Positions 14,613 through 21,469 are shown, numbered from the stretch's first letter. The stretch is 25,407 nucleotides of DNA from JAFGCY01 sp964609245 (GCA_964609245.1 CAZSSB010000047.1:1-25407), one strand, 5' to 3'. The notes: a model not told the origin generated them from the letters alone. Numbers and translations are program-made.

Positions 14613-14729
14613 AAGGGGGGGACAGTAAGGGGATAAGCTCGTTTAACGGCTTTCGCGCCGTGCTTCACTGCTCCGAGGGCACACCTCTTGGTCCGGGTTG
14701 GCGGGGGTTTCAAGCTGTCCCCGCACTCC
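14576..14729 (-). ncRNA. Candidate structured non-coding RNA of about 154 nt
   Basis: The minus strand has a strong promoter (14736-14763), no open reading frame of note, and an intrinsic terminator (14575-14612). Between them, GGGGACAG (14722-14715) pairs perfectly with CTGTCCCC (14625-14618) as a closing stem around about 90 nt. The enclosed part has a small hairpin CGGC-GCGAAA-GCCG (about 14660-14647) and a GAGG-UGUG-CCUC hairpin. An alternative 5' hairpin GCGGGG/CCCCGC (14724-14719 with 14706-14701) competes with the closing stem. Size, strong promoter and rod-like closure would fit a housekeeping RNA such as 6S, but I see no decisive conserved element. SRP, tmRNA and RNase P signatures are absent. 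Ends are estimated. Confidence 0.5.
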
Positions 14730-14735
14730 ATCTGG

Positions 14736-14763
14736 ATTATGCCACAATACGGCGGCTTGTCAA
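14736..14763 (-). promoter_or_regulatory. Sigma-70 promoter of the ncRNA candidate
   Basis: Minus-strand TTGACA (14763-14758), a 16-nt spacer and CATAAT (14741-14736). It is the closest match to a full consensus promoter in the window and points away from rapZ into the gene-free region. Confidence 0.7.
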
Positions 14764-14830
14764 GGTAAACCGCCAGATGTCGCCGGCGCCTGCACCGGCG
14801 GCGGCTGGCGTGCGGCCGGGGGTGCTGGGC

Positions 14831-14836
14831 TATAAT
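14831..14836 (+). promoter_or_regulatory. -10 box of rapZ
   Basis: TATAAT 6 nt before ATG 14843, no Shine-Dalgarno, and a weak -35. A leaderless mRNA is predicted. It is divergent from the ncRNA promoter about 70 bp away. Confidence 0.55.
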
Positions 14837-14842
14837 CGGCCC

Positions 14843-15715
14843 ATGGATCTGGGCGCGGGCAGGCTGGTGATCATCACGGGCATGTCCGGGGCGGGCAAGA
14901 CGGCGGCACTGCGCTGCTTCGAGGATCTGGGCTACTGCTGCCTGGACAACCTGCCGCCCTCGCTGATCGAGACCTTCGTCCAGCTCTACCGCCAGACACC
15001 CCAGTCCGCCGGCTCGATCGCGATCGTCTGCGACGTGCGCAGCGGCGAGCTGTTCAGCCGCTTCCGCGAGGCGATCGGCCAGCTGGCGGGCGTGGGCCTG
15101 AGCCCCGAGGTGCTGTTCCTCGACTGCGAGGATGACGTGCTGATCACGCGCTTCAAGGAGAAGCGGCGGGTGCCGCCGATGGCAGTCGGGCTCAGGCTGG
15201 AAGACGCCATCACGCGCGAGCGCGAGCGCCTCGATCCGCTCAAGGAACTGGCGGCGGTGGTGATCGACACCTCCAGTCTGACGCCGCGGCAGCTCACGGC
15301 GCGGCTACTGGGGATCTACGCCGGCGGGGACGGCGGCCCGCAGCTGACGGTGACGGTGCTCAGTTTCGGCTACAAGTTCGGGATGCCCGCCGACGCCGAC
15401 TTCGTGCTGGACGTGCGGTTTCTGCCCAACCCGCACTACGAGGACAAGCTCCGGCCGTTGACCGGCATGGACGCGGCGGTGCGGGAGTTCGTGCTCAGCC
15501 AGGACGGCGCGATCGAGTACATTGAGTCGGCGCTGAGTGCGTTGCAGGTGGCGTTCATTCGCTACGCCGCGGTGCACAAGTTCAGCAGCATCGTCGCGTT
15601 CGGCTGCACCGGCGGTAAGCATCGCTCGGTGGCGGTGGCCAATGCGGTGGCCGAGCAGCTGCTGGCCCAGGGCTACCACGTGGTGGTCCAGCACCGCGAC
15701 ATCGAGCGATTGTAG
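14843..15715 (+). CDS. rapZ: RapZ family RNase adapter / nucleotide-binding protein
   Basis: A 290-residue protein of the RapZ (YvcJ/YhbJ) family. The Walker A motif GMSGAGKT is at residues 13-20. CFEDLGYCCLDNLPPSLI follows, then VCDVRSG, LFLDCEDDVLITRFKEKRR, and the C-terminal DVRFLPNPHY and FGCTGGKHRSVAVA motifs. In E. coli RapZ binds small RNAs and presents GlmZ to RNase E to tune amino-sugar synthesis. In other bacteria the protein hydrolyses or binds nucleotides and its target is less clear. The frame is open further upstream, but family sequence begins at ATG 14843. The PTS and hprK genes that often accompany rapZ are not present. Confidence 0.93.
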   Translation: MDLGAGRLVIITGMSGAGKTAALRCFEDLGYCCLDNLPPSLIETFVQLYRQTPQSAGSIAIVCDVRSGELFSRFREAIGQLAGVGLSPEVLFLDCEDDVLITRFKEKRRVPPMAVGLRLEDAITRERERLDPLKELAAVVIDTSSLTPRQLTARLLGIYAGGDGGPQLTVTVLSFGYKFGMPADADFVLDVRFLPNPHYEDKLRPLTGMDAAVREFVLSQDGAIEYIESALSALQVAFIRYAAVHKFSSIVAFGCTGGKHRSVAVANAVAEQLLAQGYHVVVQHRDIERL

Positions 15716-15725
15716 GGGAGAATAG

Positions 15726-15917
15726 CGGTAAGTTCAGGCGGCAAGTTTAAGTAGTAAGGTCAAGCAGTACGGGAAAGCAGTGTGGTCAGGCAGTATGTTC
15801 ATGCAGGAAGGTCTGGTCCTGCGTGGCAGGCCTGGCCCGAACTCATCTGCCGGTGGAACGTATCACCTGAACCTGCAGCCTGAACCTGCAACCTGAACTT
15901 ACCACTTGAACTTACCA
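15726..15917. repeat. Inverted array of degenerate 13-bp tandem repeats
   Basis: Seven 13-bp units run on the plus strand from 15726 to 15816 (consensus CAGTAAGGTCAGG; first unit CGGTAAGTTCAGG). At least four, probably five, run on the minus strand from 15917 down to 15853 (TGGTAAGTTCAAG, TGGTAAGTTCAGG, TTGCAGGTTCAGG, CTGCAGGTTCAGG). The centre is a short hairpin CCTGC-GTG-GCAGG (15818-15830). The whole is an imperfect palindrome centred near 15822, with the best pairing at the outer ends: GGTAAGTTCAGG at 15727-15738 has a perfect complement at 15892-15903. It begins 10 nt after the rapZ stop codon and ends 5 nt from the tRNA 3' end. Confidence 0.75.
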
Positions 15918-15922
15918 CTGAT

Positions 15923-15998
15923 TGGTGGCTGGGGAGGGAGTTGAACCCTCGACCTAACGGTTATGAGCCGTTCGCTCTGACCACTGAGCTACCCAGCC
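15923..15998 (-). tRNA. tRNA with CAT anticodon (elongator Met or Ile2)
   Basis: A 76-nt cloverleaf with encoded CCA. Acceptor arms GGCTGGG/CCCAGCC, D arm GCTC-AGTGGTCA-GAGC, anticodon arm AACGG-CTCATAA-CCGTT with anticodon CAT (complement of 15963-15965), T arm GAGGG-TTCAACT-CCCTC, discriminator A. It lacks the initiator feature of an unpaired first base. CAT is read as Met, or as Ile after lysidine modification by TilS; the sequence alone does not separate these for me. Confidence 0.93.
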
Positions 15999-16010
15999 GT
16001 GGGGGAGCGA

Positions 16011-16016
16011 ATTATA
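16011..16016 (-). promoter_or_regulatory. -10 box of the tRNA(CAT) gene
   Basis: A perfect TATAAT on the minus strand, 12 nt before the mature tRNA 5' end, leaving a 5' leader of only a few nucleotides. Confidence 0.6.
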
Positions 16017-16044
16017 CCACCGATGGGGGTGGGTAATGCAGCCG

Positions 16045-16144
16045 GTCCCGCCCAGGCGGGACTGCAGACCTTCAATGTCTACGGCCCCGGCGGGCCGTAG
16101 TACCCGTGTACCGCGGCATCCGGAGCGCGGACGCCCCCGTCCGC
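16045..16144. repeat. Cluster of three perfect inverted repeats
   Basis: GTCCCGCC-CA-GGCGGGAC (16045-16062), CTACGGCCC-CGGC-GGGCCGTAG (16079-16100) and GCGGACG-CCCC-CGTCCGC (16127-16144). They lie between the tRNA promoter and the stop codon of the minus-strand lipoprotein gene. No T-tract follows on either strand, so they may be repetitive palindromes or a Rho-aided end. Confidence 0.55.
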
Positions 16145-16159
16145 ATCCCCCTGTCCCCC

Positions 16160-17788
16160 TTACTCGTCATACCAGCCGAACTTCAGCACGCCGCCGTTGT
16201 AGTCGCGCCACGCGATCACCGGCGTGCCCATGATCGAGACCGCGGCGACGCTGCCGTACGCCCCCTCCTCCAGCACGTAGTAGTCCCAGTCATCGTGGCC
16301 CTGTGGCGTCGACAGCTGCCCCCAGGCGCACTTGAACGCCTCCGCGCCCTCGTCATCCACGCTGTAGATCACGAACGGCAGGACATTGCAGACGCAGATC
16401 GAGTTGTCCACCACGTCGCGCTCGAGGCTACTGAGGGCCCAGTCGGGAACCGCGAGGGGGATGGCGATCTTCGCCACGCCGACAACCAGCATCTCGTAGA
16501 TGTAGTGATTGAGGTAGGCCGCCACCGGCCGGTAGCCGGTCGGTTTGAGGTTCCTGATGTACAGCGAGCTCTGCGTACCGGCGCCGGCGAAGCCGTAGGC
16601 CAGGTGGCGGTCCCAGTCGGCGGGGCCGGCGGGCGACTCCGTATTGGCGCGCAGGTAGTAGGCCCCGTCGCCGTCCTCGAACTCGCCGCTGCAGAGGATC
16701 ACCGGCCGGCCGCCGGCAATCGCCAGGGACGGACTGAAGCCCAGATCACCTTCGGCAATCACCTCGCTGAAGGTCCAGTCCGCGGGCTGCGGTGTGGAGG
16801 ACGGTGCCTGGCCGAACATCAGCTTGCCGTACTGACGGGTGAACGCCACGCAGGGCCGGCCGTCATAGTCGGCGAGCCCGAGCTGGGCGGGGGGCTGGAC
16901 CGCGTCGTAGACCGCCATCGAGAACCAGTCGTCCTGCTCGCTGGGTTCGGCGACCTGGCTGTAGGCGTACTTGACCAGATCCTCGGAGTGCTCGAGGTAG
17001 GCCACCGCGGGCCGGCCGTCGACCAGCGCCGCGGCCAGCGGCCCGCTCACACCCGCCGGCTCGGGCTCGATGTCCACCATCATGCCGGTCCACTCCTCGG
17101 GGCCCGCCGGAAACGAGGTGTGCGCCCGGAGGAAGCGGATCGCGGCCTGGGCGGGACCGTAGACGATCATCGGCCTGAGGTCCTGGACGAACATCTCAAT
17201 GTCGGCCCACAGGCCGCCATCGTCGGCCAGGGTGTAGATCAGCCAGCCCGGCTGGTCGATGGTCAGCAGAATGCGGTTGATCGTGACGTGGCTTTCGGGG
17301 CTGGAGACGACCGCCAGGTAGACAGTGTCGTCTTCGGCGGCGTTGACCGCGCTGAGCTCCAGTTCGTGGGTGCCGGTCACCATCACCGGCGGGTAAAAGC
17401 GCCAGGTGGCCGCGCTGAAGTCCGAGACGCCCAGCCAGACGTGGCCGTCCTCGATCTCCAGCTCCGCCGACAAAGTGAGCGGCGGGTGCCCGGCGGTGGC
17501 AAGATCGTAGATCGCCCAGGCGAAGCCCGTAATGTCCGGCGCCATCCGCAGCGTCTGGTCAACGTTCTCGCAGTACTCGTTGCGCTCAGCCGTCGACCAC
17601 CCCAGCGTCTCGTACGTATAGGGCGCCGCGGCGGTGCGCGGCGGGCCGATGCTTGCCAGGGGGGGCGGCACCGCCGCCAGCGCGTCTGGGAAAACCCCCG
17701 CGGGCTCCACACGATCGCTACCGGAGCAGCCGGCCAGCACCAGCAGGCACGCGACGACAGTAACCATGGCGACTCTGCTGCGCATCAT
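16160..17788 (-). CDS. Large lipoprotein with repeated propeller-like modules
   Basis: A 542-residue predicted lipoprotein: signal peptide with lipobox LAGC (Cys21), then a disordered Pro/Ala linker. From about residue 150 onward a module recurs several times: a short strand, a GRPAVAY-type turn, a second strand and a following P..DW. Examples are LVDGRPAVAYLEHSEDL, YDGRPCVAFTRQYGKL, AGGRPVILCSGEFEDG, YRPVAAYLNHYIY and IMGTPVIAWRDYNGG. Interspersed segments such as AGPADWDR, QPADWTF and QGHDDWDYY mark the repeat ends. This looks like a beta-propeller or similar repeat scaffold on the cell surface; a ligand is not evident. The ATG pair at 17788/17785 lies 8-11 nt after TATAAT. Confidence 0.75.
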   Translation of the reverse strand: MMRSRVAMVTVVACLLVLAGCSGSDRVEPAGVFPDALAAVPPPLASIGPPRTAAAPYTYETLGWSTAERNEYCENVDQTLRMAPDITGFAWAIYDLATAGHPPLTLSAELEIEDGHVWLGVSDFSAATWRFYPPVMVTGTHELELSAVNAAEDDTVYLAVVSSPESHVTINRILLTIDQPGWLIYTLADDGGLWADIEMFVQDLRPMIVYGPAQAAIRFLRAHTSFPAGPEEWTGMMVDIEPEPAGVSGPLAAALVDGRPAVAYLEHSEDLVKYAYSQVAEPSEQDDWFSMAVYDAVQPPAQLGLADYDGRPCVAFTRQYGKLMFGQAPSSTPQPADWTFSEVIAEGDLGFSPSLAIAGGRPVILCSGEFEDGDGAYYLRANTESPAGPADWDRHLAYGFAGAGTQSSLYIRNLKPTGYRPVAAYLNHYIYEMLVVGVAKIAIPLAVPDWALSSLERDVVDNSICVCNVLPFVIYSVDDEGAEAFKCAWGQLSTPQGHDDWDYYVLEEGAYGSVAAVSIMGTPVIAWRDYNGGVLKFGWYDE

Positions 17789-17796
17789 ATGCGCGG

Positions 17797-17802
17797 ATTA
17801 TA
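17797..17802 (-). promoter_or_regulatory. -10 box of the propeller-like lipoprotein gene
   Basis: TATAAT on the minus strand, 8 nt (CCGCGCAT) before the first ATG. No Shine-Dalgarno is present, so a leaderless transcript is predicted. Confidence 0.55.
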
Positions 17803-17858
17803 ACAGCGTGGACCGCGAGCTACTTGCTGTCGCAGGCCGTCGCGCTTGTGACTGGTGG

Positions 17859-17878
17859 CGCGGGCTTCCCGGCCCGCG
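17859..17878. repeat. GC-rich inverted repeat after tRNA-Lys
   Basis: CGCGGGC-TTCCCG-GCCCGCG, seven perfect pairs and a 6-nt loop. It is downstream of tRNA-Lys and upstream of the lipoprotein promoter. There is no T-tract; it could be a dispersed palindrome or part of the tRNA 3' end. Confidence 0.45.
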
Positions 17879-17962
17879 ATTCGCCCGCGTCCCAGATCGC
17901 CGATGGGGCGCACGGCCACCGACCGGCCGCGGTGCGCGCGCGCGGGCGCCAAGGGGGGGAAC

Positions 17963-18035
<73 letters not shown>

Positions 18036-18041
18036 GCAGGG

Positions 18042-18070
18042 ATTATAGTGAGCCGCGCCCCGCCACGCAA
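18042..18070 (-). promoter_or_regulatory. tRNA-Lys promoter
   Basis: Minus-strand TTGCGT (18070-18065), a 17-nt spacer and TATAAT (18047-18042). Only 6 nt separate the -10 from the mature tRNA 5' end, so transcription should start at or within 1-2 nt of it. Confidence 0.65.
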
Positions 18071-18140
18071 CCCATCGGGCCGAATAGGCCGGGAATTCCG
18101 CTCGGCGCCGCCTCGCCAGGTCGGGACTCAGCCCGTGGCG

Positions 18141-18596
18141 CTAGTAGATGTCGCGGATGTCCAGCGCCATGCAGCAGGGCAGATAGGCATAGACGCAGAC
18201 CGTCTCGCAGCACCACTCCGCATAGGTGCAGTAGCAGTACCACTGGCACGGATTGCAGTCGGCGCAGTACACGTCGGGCCGCTTCTTGGTGCAGCACTTG
18301 TTGCAGAAGAACGAGGCATAGACGTGCGGGTCCAGCGTGCTGACATCCGGCGAACCGGCGAAGAACAGCAGGCTGATCGGGTGCGGGTAGTCCTCGTACT
18401 CGATGCTGACGACCTCGAAGGCGCCGCCGCACTCCTCCCAGTTGAGGGTAACCTCGCCACTGGCGACCTCCACGTCGCAGGGCTCGACGATCCGCCACTC
18501 GACGGTGCGCGTGATCGGCAGGATCTCCTCGCCCGCCCAGGCGGCACTGGCGACGAACGCCGCGGTCAACATCAGCATAGCGATAGCGAAACGCAT
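18141..18596 (-). CDS. Secreted cysteine-rich protein, unknown function
   Basis: A 151-residue protein with a clear signal peptide (residues 1-21, cleavage after AWA). The first half of the mature part is beta-rich with two cysteines (40, 56). The last 54 residues carry 13 more cysteines in a dense aromatic setting: FFCNKCCTKK, then CADCNPCQWYCYC, then EWCCETVC and LPCC. The CX2CC, CX2CX2C and repeated CC pairs suggest either a tightly disulfide-linked knot or metal binding; CXXCH heme sites are absent. I recognise no family. The start is ATG 18596, which has GGTGGAAG about 8 nt upstream; the GTG 18608 is less likely. Transcribed alone from a leadered promoter. Confidence 0.75.
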   Translation of the reverse strand: MRFAIAMLMLTAAFVASAAWAGEEILPITRTVEWRIVEPCDVEVASGEVTLNWEECGGAFEVVSIEYEDYPHPISLLFFAGSPDVSTLDPHVYASFFCNKCCTKKRPDVYCADCNPCQWYCYCTYAEWCCETVCVYAYLPCCMALDIRDIY

Positions 18597-18628
18597 AGTT
18601 GCTTCCACCCCATCGGCTAGATGCTGAG

Positions 18629-18634
18629 ATTATA
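18629..18634 (-). promoter_or_regulatory. -10 box of the cysteine-rich protein gene
   Basis: A perfect TATAAT on the minus strand, 32 nt before ATG 18596, giving a leader of about 25 nt that contains the Shine-Dalgarno GGTGGAAG. Confidence 0.55.
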
Positions 18635-18693
18635 CTCGATCGCGGCCCCGGCGCACCACCGGCGTCCCGCGCGATCGCGGCGGACGCCTGAGC

Positions 18694-19215
18694 CTAGCCG
18701 GCCACCGCGCGGGTGTTGACCAGCCACGACCAGGCCTCGCTGCCGCTGAGCACGATCAGCGTCACCGCGGCGCCGGCCAGGATCACCCCCACCAGCGCCA
18801 CCCACATGAAGCGCCGGAGTCCCATCCCCAGCAGGTAAGCGCCCAGCGCACCGGTATAGACACCGCTGCCGGGCAGCGGCACCGCGATGAACAGCGCCAG
18901 CCCCCAGGCGCCCCAGGTTTCCACCTGGCGGTGGATGCGCCGCTGGACGCGCTCGGTGTAGCGCTCCCAGTGCCGCTCGAACCAGCGCCAGCGCCGCAGG
19001 CCGTCCACGGCGTAGCGCATGAAGAGGTACACCAGCGGCGCCACCAGCCAGTTGGTACCCACCGCGGTGAGCGTCACCAGCCACCACGGCGGCGCGTTGG
19101 GGATCAGCAAGCCGAACGGAATCGCGGCCCGCAGTTCGAGCGCCGGCACGAACGTCAGAATCACCACCCCCCAGAGGGGATGGAATCCAGCCAGCCAGTC
19201 GCCGAGCGCCTGCAC
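18694..19215 (-). CDS. Small multi-drug export family membrane protein (COG2426 type)
   Basis: A 173-residue membrane protein with about four or five helices. The family landmarks are PALELRAAIPFGLL near the start and TWGAWGLALFIAVPLPGSG followed by TGALGAYLLGMGLRR in the second half. A basic amphipathic stretch (RRWRWFERHWERYTERVQRR) lies between them. The family name reflects an old drug-export report; the real function is not firmly known. I chose the GTG at 19215 (VQALGDWLAG) rather than an upstream ATG because it is 7 nt after a TACAAT box and family-like sequence starts just there. Confidence 0.8.
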   Translation of the reverse strand: MQALGDWLAGFHPLWGVVILTFVPALELRAAIPFGLLIPNAPPWWLVTLTAVGTNWLVAPLVYLFMRYAVDGLRRWRWFERHWERYTERVQRRIHRQVETWGAWGLALFIAVPLPGSGVYTGALGAYLLGMGLRRFMWVALVGVILAGAAVTLIVLSGSEAWSWLVNTRAVAG

Positions 19216-19222
19216 GGCGCGG

Positions 19223-19228
19223 ATTGTA
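19223..19228 (-). promoter_or_regulatory. -10 box of the COG2426-type gene
   Basis: TACAAT on the minus strand, 7 nt (CCGCGCC) before GTG 19215. It has the same arrangement as at 3406-3411. Confidence 0.5.
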
Positions 19229-19290
19229 GCAGCCTCCGCCACCGCCCCGTTCGTGTGGAGCACTGCTCCGGAGTACCGCAGTCAGAAGGA

Positions 19291-19313
19291 CGGCCCCGGG
19301 ATTCCCGGGGCCG
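19291..19313 (-). terminator. Probable terminator hairpin after the beta-propeller lipoprotein gene
   Basis: A 23-bp palindrome, CGGCCCCGGGA-T-TCCCGGGGCCG, 44 nt beyond the stop codon of the 19357-20832 gene. On the minus strand it is followed by TCCTTCT, a weak pyrimidine tail. It is likely to end transcription, though not a textbook U-tract. Confidence 0.5.
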
Positions 19314-19356
19314 CCCCAGTCATCGGCATCACGCCTGCAACCTAACGGGTGCCGCC

Positions 19357-20832
19357 TTAAGGCTCGTAGAATGCATGCACCGTGCCGACGTCGGTAGTCA
19401 CGTAGACACGGCCATCGCTGCCAATCGACGGCGACGACTGGATGTCACTGCCGTAGATCGGATAGACGAACTCCGGATCGTCGTCTCCGCCCCAGGGGTC
19501 GTACACCAGGAAGCGGTTGGCAGTCATCGGCGGCTGGCCCGGCGGCTGGAACGGATCGGGGATTGTGGCCGTGATGTAGGCGTAGCCGCTGATGTCGACG
19601 GCGGGAGTGGTGTGGCCGCTGCCGGCGTAGTCCAGCGCGTCTGAATTCCAGAAATACGCCATTTGCTTGGTGACGGGATTGACCGAATAGACCACCAGCC
19701 GGAGGTCGTGGTAGGGCTCCGGGCCTTGCACGTACTCGAGCTGCAGCACATACGCATACCAGCCGCCATGCGTGAAGACCAGCGCCGCACTGGAGACATA
19801 GGCCCCCAGCTCAGGCTGAATCGGCTCGCAATCAAACGGGATCAGGCGCCACGGAAGATCATGCACGTCCTGCTCGGGATCTTTCGCCAGGTAGTACATC
19901 GCGTTGTCGCAGACCACGATGCAATCGCCCGGCCAGAAGAACGGATCAACGTCGATCATCGTGACGCTTTTCTGCACCATGGCGCCCTCCAACGGCACGC
20001 TGTACATCCGCCACTCGAGGGGTAGGTCCTGCCGGGCACGCGCCCGGTAGCAGTTGATGACAGTGCATCCCAGCAGGTTCTCCTGCAGCACCACGAACTG
20101 AGCTGCGCCGTTGCAGGGATCATTGAACAGACCACAGCAGTTGACCCCGTGGACGAAGCTCCAGTAGTCATCGTAGTTGTCCGAGTCCGTCGAGGTAACG
20201 TAGAAGCCGTCTCCGCCCTGCACGTAGACAATCGGCGAGTTGTCGTTCGGCCCGTCGATCTTCCCAATTTCAGGCGATGTGAAACGATTCGACAGCGGCG
20301 CGCCCAGCGAGTAGTGAGGCCCGAAGGTGAGAGTGTTGGTGTCAAAGGTCACCAGGTAGCCCCCCGTCAGCGCGTAGTGCACCCGGCCGTAGTTACTCAT
20401 TGACGGCGTCGAAGCGTTGTTGTTGCACGGCAGACCCGGTCCCCCGTACTGGGTTACTTCAAGGTTGCCGTACTGGTTCCAGTCGATTCGCGCCAATGTT
20501 CCACCGGTGGTGGTGACGTACACAATGTCTTCCTCCCCGGGCTGTCCCACGGTCATGGGATCCGAGTGAATCGACATGCCGACGCCGGTCATGCGGTGCG
20601 CGATATTCTCATGCGGCCCTTGCGGGGCACGACCACGGTGGGTGTTGTACCAGTCACAGCCCCAGGAACTCCAGCCGCTGACCACGTTGTTGGATGCCGT
20701 CTTCGCCTCCTCCTGAGTCACGGCTATGGCATCTTCCGTGCCGCTGCTTGGGGTCGCTTGAGGCACACTGCAACCAACGGCCATCACAATGATAGCCGCT
20801 ACAACTAACGATAACGATACATATGCTCTCAT
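19357..20832 (-). CDS. PQQ-like beta-propeller lipoprotein
   Basis: A 491-residue predicted lipoprotein with lipobox AVGC (Cys21). After a polar linker the chain shows repeated propeller-type blades: DIVYVTTTGGTLARIDW, YALTGGYLVTFDTNT, PIVYVQGGDGFYVTSTD, TTPAVDISGYAYITA, SSPSIGSDGRVYVTTDVGTVHAFYEP-like ends. The S(S/T)P.ID..G.vYV pattern is that of quinoprotein-like (PQQ-like) repeats, usually a structural or binding scaffold without cofactor. SGWSSWGCDWYNTHRG at about 52-67 resembles the W-rich opening of such proteins. The start ATG 20832 has GGGAGGT 8 nt upstream and an AT-rich leader of about 55 nt. The gene is less GC-rich than its neighbours. Confidence 0.75.
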   Translation of the reverse strand: MRAYVSLSLVVAAIIVMAVGCSVPQATPSSGTEDAIAVTQEEAKTASNNVVSGWSSWGCDWYNTHRGRAPQGPHENIAHRMTGVGMSIHSDPMTVGQPGEEDIVYVTTTGGTLARIDWNQYGNLEVTQYGGPGLPCNNNASTPSMSNYGRVHYALTGGYLVTFDTNTLTFGPHYSLGAPLSNRFTSPEIGKIDGPNDNSPIVYVQGGDGFYVTSTDSDNYDDYWSFVHGVNCCGLFNDPCNGAAQFVVLQENLLGCTVINCYRARARQDLPLEWRMYSVPLEGAMVQKSVTMIDVDPFFWPGDCIVVCDNAMYYLAKDPEQDVHDLPWRLIPFDCEPIQPELGAYVSSAALVFTHGGWYAYVLQLEYVQGPEPYHDLRLVVYSVNPVTKQMAYFWNSDALDYAGSGHTTPAVDISGYAYITATIPDPFQPPGQPPMTANRFLVYDPWGGDDDPEFVYPIYGSDIQSSPSIGSDGRVYVTTDVGTVHAFYEP

Positions 20833-20894
20833 AAGAGCACACCTCCCTCAATCGTTGAATATGCAATCAAATCAGTAGCAATTATCGATAACAT

Positions 20895-20929
20895 ATTATA
20901 CACCGCACTTCGTAATACGCCGTATTACG
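20895..20929 (-). promoter_or_regulatory. Promoter with 19-bp palindrome, propeller lipoprotein gene
   Basis: TATAAT on the minus strand (20900-20895) is preceded by CGTAATACG-C-CGTATTACG (plus-strand 20911-20929), a perfect 9-1-9 palindrome covering the -35 position. No -35 consensus is present at 16-18 nt spacing. That suggests a dimeric regulator binds here, either activating by contact with RNA polymerase or repressing by blocking it. Confidence 0.6.
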
Positions 20930-21374
20930 CGAGCAGAGATGGTATTTGCCTCTCCTAGCTGGTGGATTTCGATCACTTAAGATGGCTATTGAACTGCATT
21001 GGGGCTCAATCACATCAGCGAATTGGCATTCACAATCATGTCGTGCCTTCTGTGGCCTAGACAAAGCCCTGAGTGGACCCGCCTTCGTGTTGTCCCCGTA
21101 TGAGCAGAGCCGCGCTGATCATGCTGGCAGCTCAGTTCTCGTCGGCGTGTGCATTGCCGGGCCTCACTCCTAGCAGCCCGCACGGCTACCCCCTTCGCCA
21201 AGCGCTGGTGGAGGGGCTCGGCCGTCGCCAGCGACTCTGGTCAGGCAAGGGGGGCGCACCTGTTGGTTAGGCCACAGCAATGGGGCAACCCTCCCGTGAG
21301 AAGCAGCAACCGTCGCAGCCCCCATCCAACGTGCTAAGACCGAGCCACGTCAAACATTCGCATATCAGGATACA

Positions 21375-21401
21375 TTGAAATATGCGCGCCGTTGTGATAA
21401 T
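21375..21401 (+). promoter_or_regulatory. nfnA promoter
   Basis: TTGAAA (21375-21380) and an extended -10, TGTGATAAT (21393-21401), with 15 nt between the hexamers. The leader is about 60 nt and ends with CAGGAG before ATG 21470. Arms GCATAT (21360-21365) and ATATGC (21380-21385) flank the -35 and may be an operator. Confidence 0.45.
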
Positions 21402-21469
21402 CTCTACTGCCGGCTGCGACAGTGCAGTTGAGCTAATCCCATCCGCAGCGTCCACATCAGGAGTTAAGC

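Larger units (their letters stand above)
14336..14842. other. 507-nt region without a protein gene
   Basis: No credible coding frame is seen between the tetraheme gene and rapZ. The region holds two 58-bp palindromic repeats, a minus-strand ncRNA candidate with promoter and terminator, and the rapZ -10 box, each listed separately. Confidence 0.7.
20833..21469. other. 637-nt intergenic region
   Basis: The left 100 nt is AT-rich and holds the promoter and palindrome of the propeller gene. The right 95 nt holds the nfnA promoter and leader. In between (about 20930-21370) I see no convincing gene on either strand: the short open frames lack ribosome binding sites and recognisable sequence. One stem, CGCTGG (21203-21208) with CCAGCG (21228-21233), is present. 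A decayed gene or an unrecognised RNA remains possible. Confidence 0.6.

Noticed and set aside
14576..14729. SRP RNA, tmRNA or RNase P RNA as identity of the ncRNA candidate.
   Set aside because: The SRP tetraloop block, the tmRNA alanine acceptor features and the conserved RNase P blocks were looked for and not found.
15726..15917. CRISPR array.
   Set aside because: Units are 13 bp, contiguous without spacers and inverted about a centre, and no cas gene is present.
15923..15998. tRNA 3' end as an integration site for a mobile element.
   Set aside because: No integrase and no duplicated tRNA 3' fragment occur in the window; the adjoining DNA is the 13-bp array and rapZ.
16106..17803. A 565-codon plus-strand frame opposite the propeller-like lipoprotein.
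   Set aside because: The minus-strand frame has a lipobox, repeats and a promoter at its start; the plus frame has low-complexity antisense composition.
20930..21370. Possible cobalamin riboswitch or ncRNA upstream of nfnA.
   Set aside because: No conserved riboswitch box could be matched, and only one simple stem was seen.
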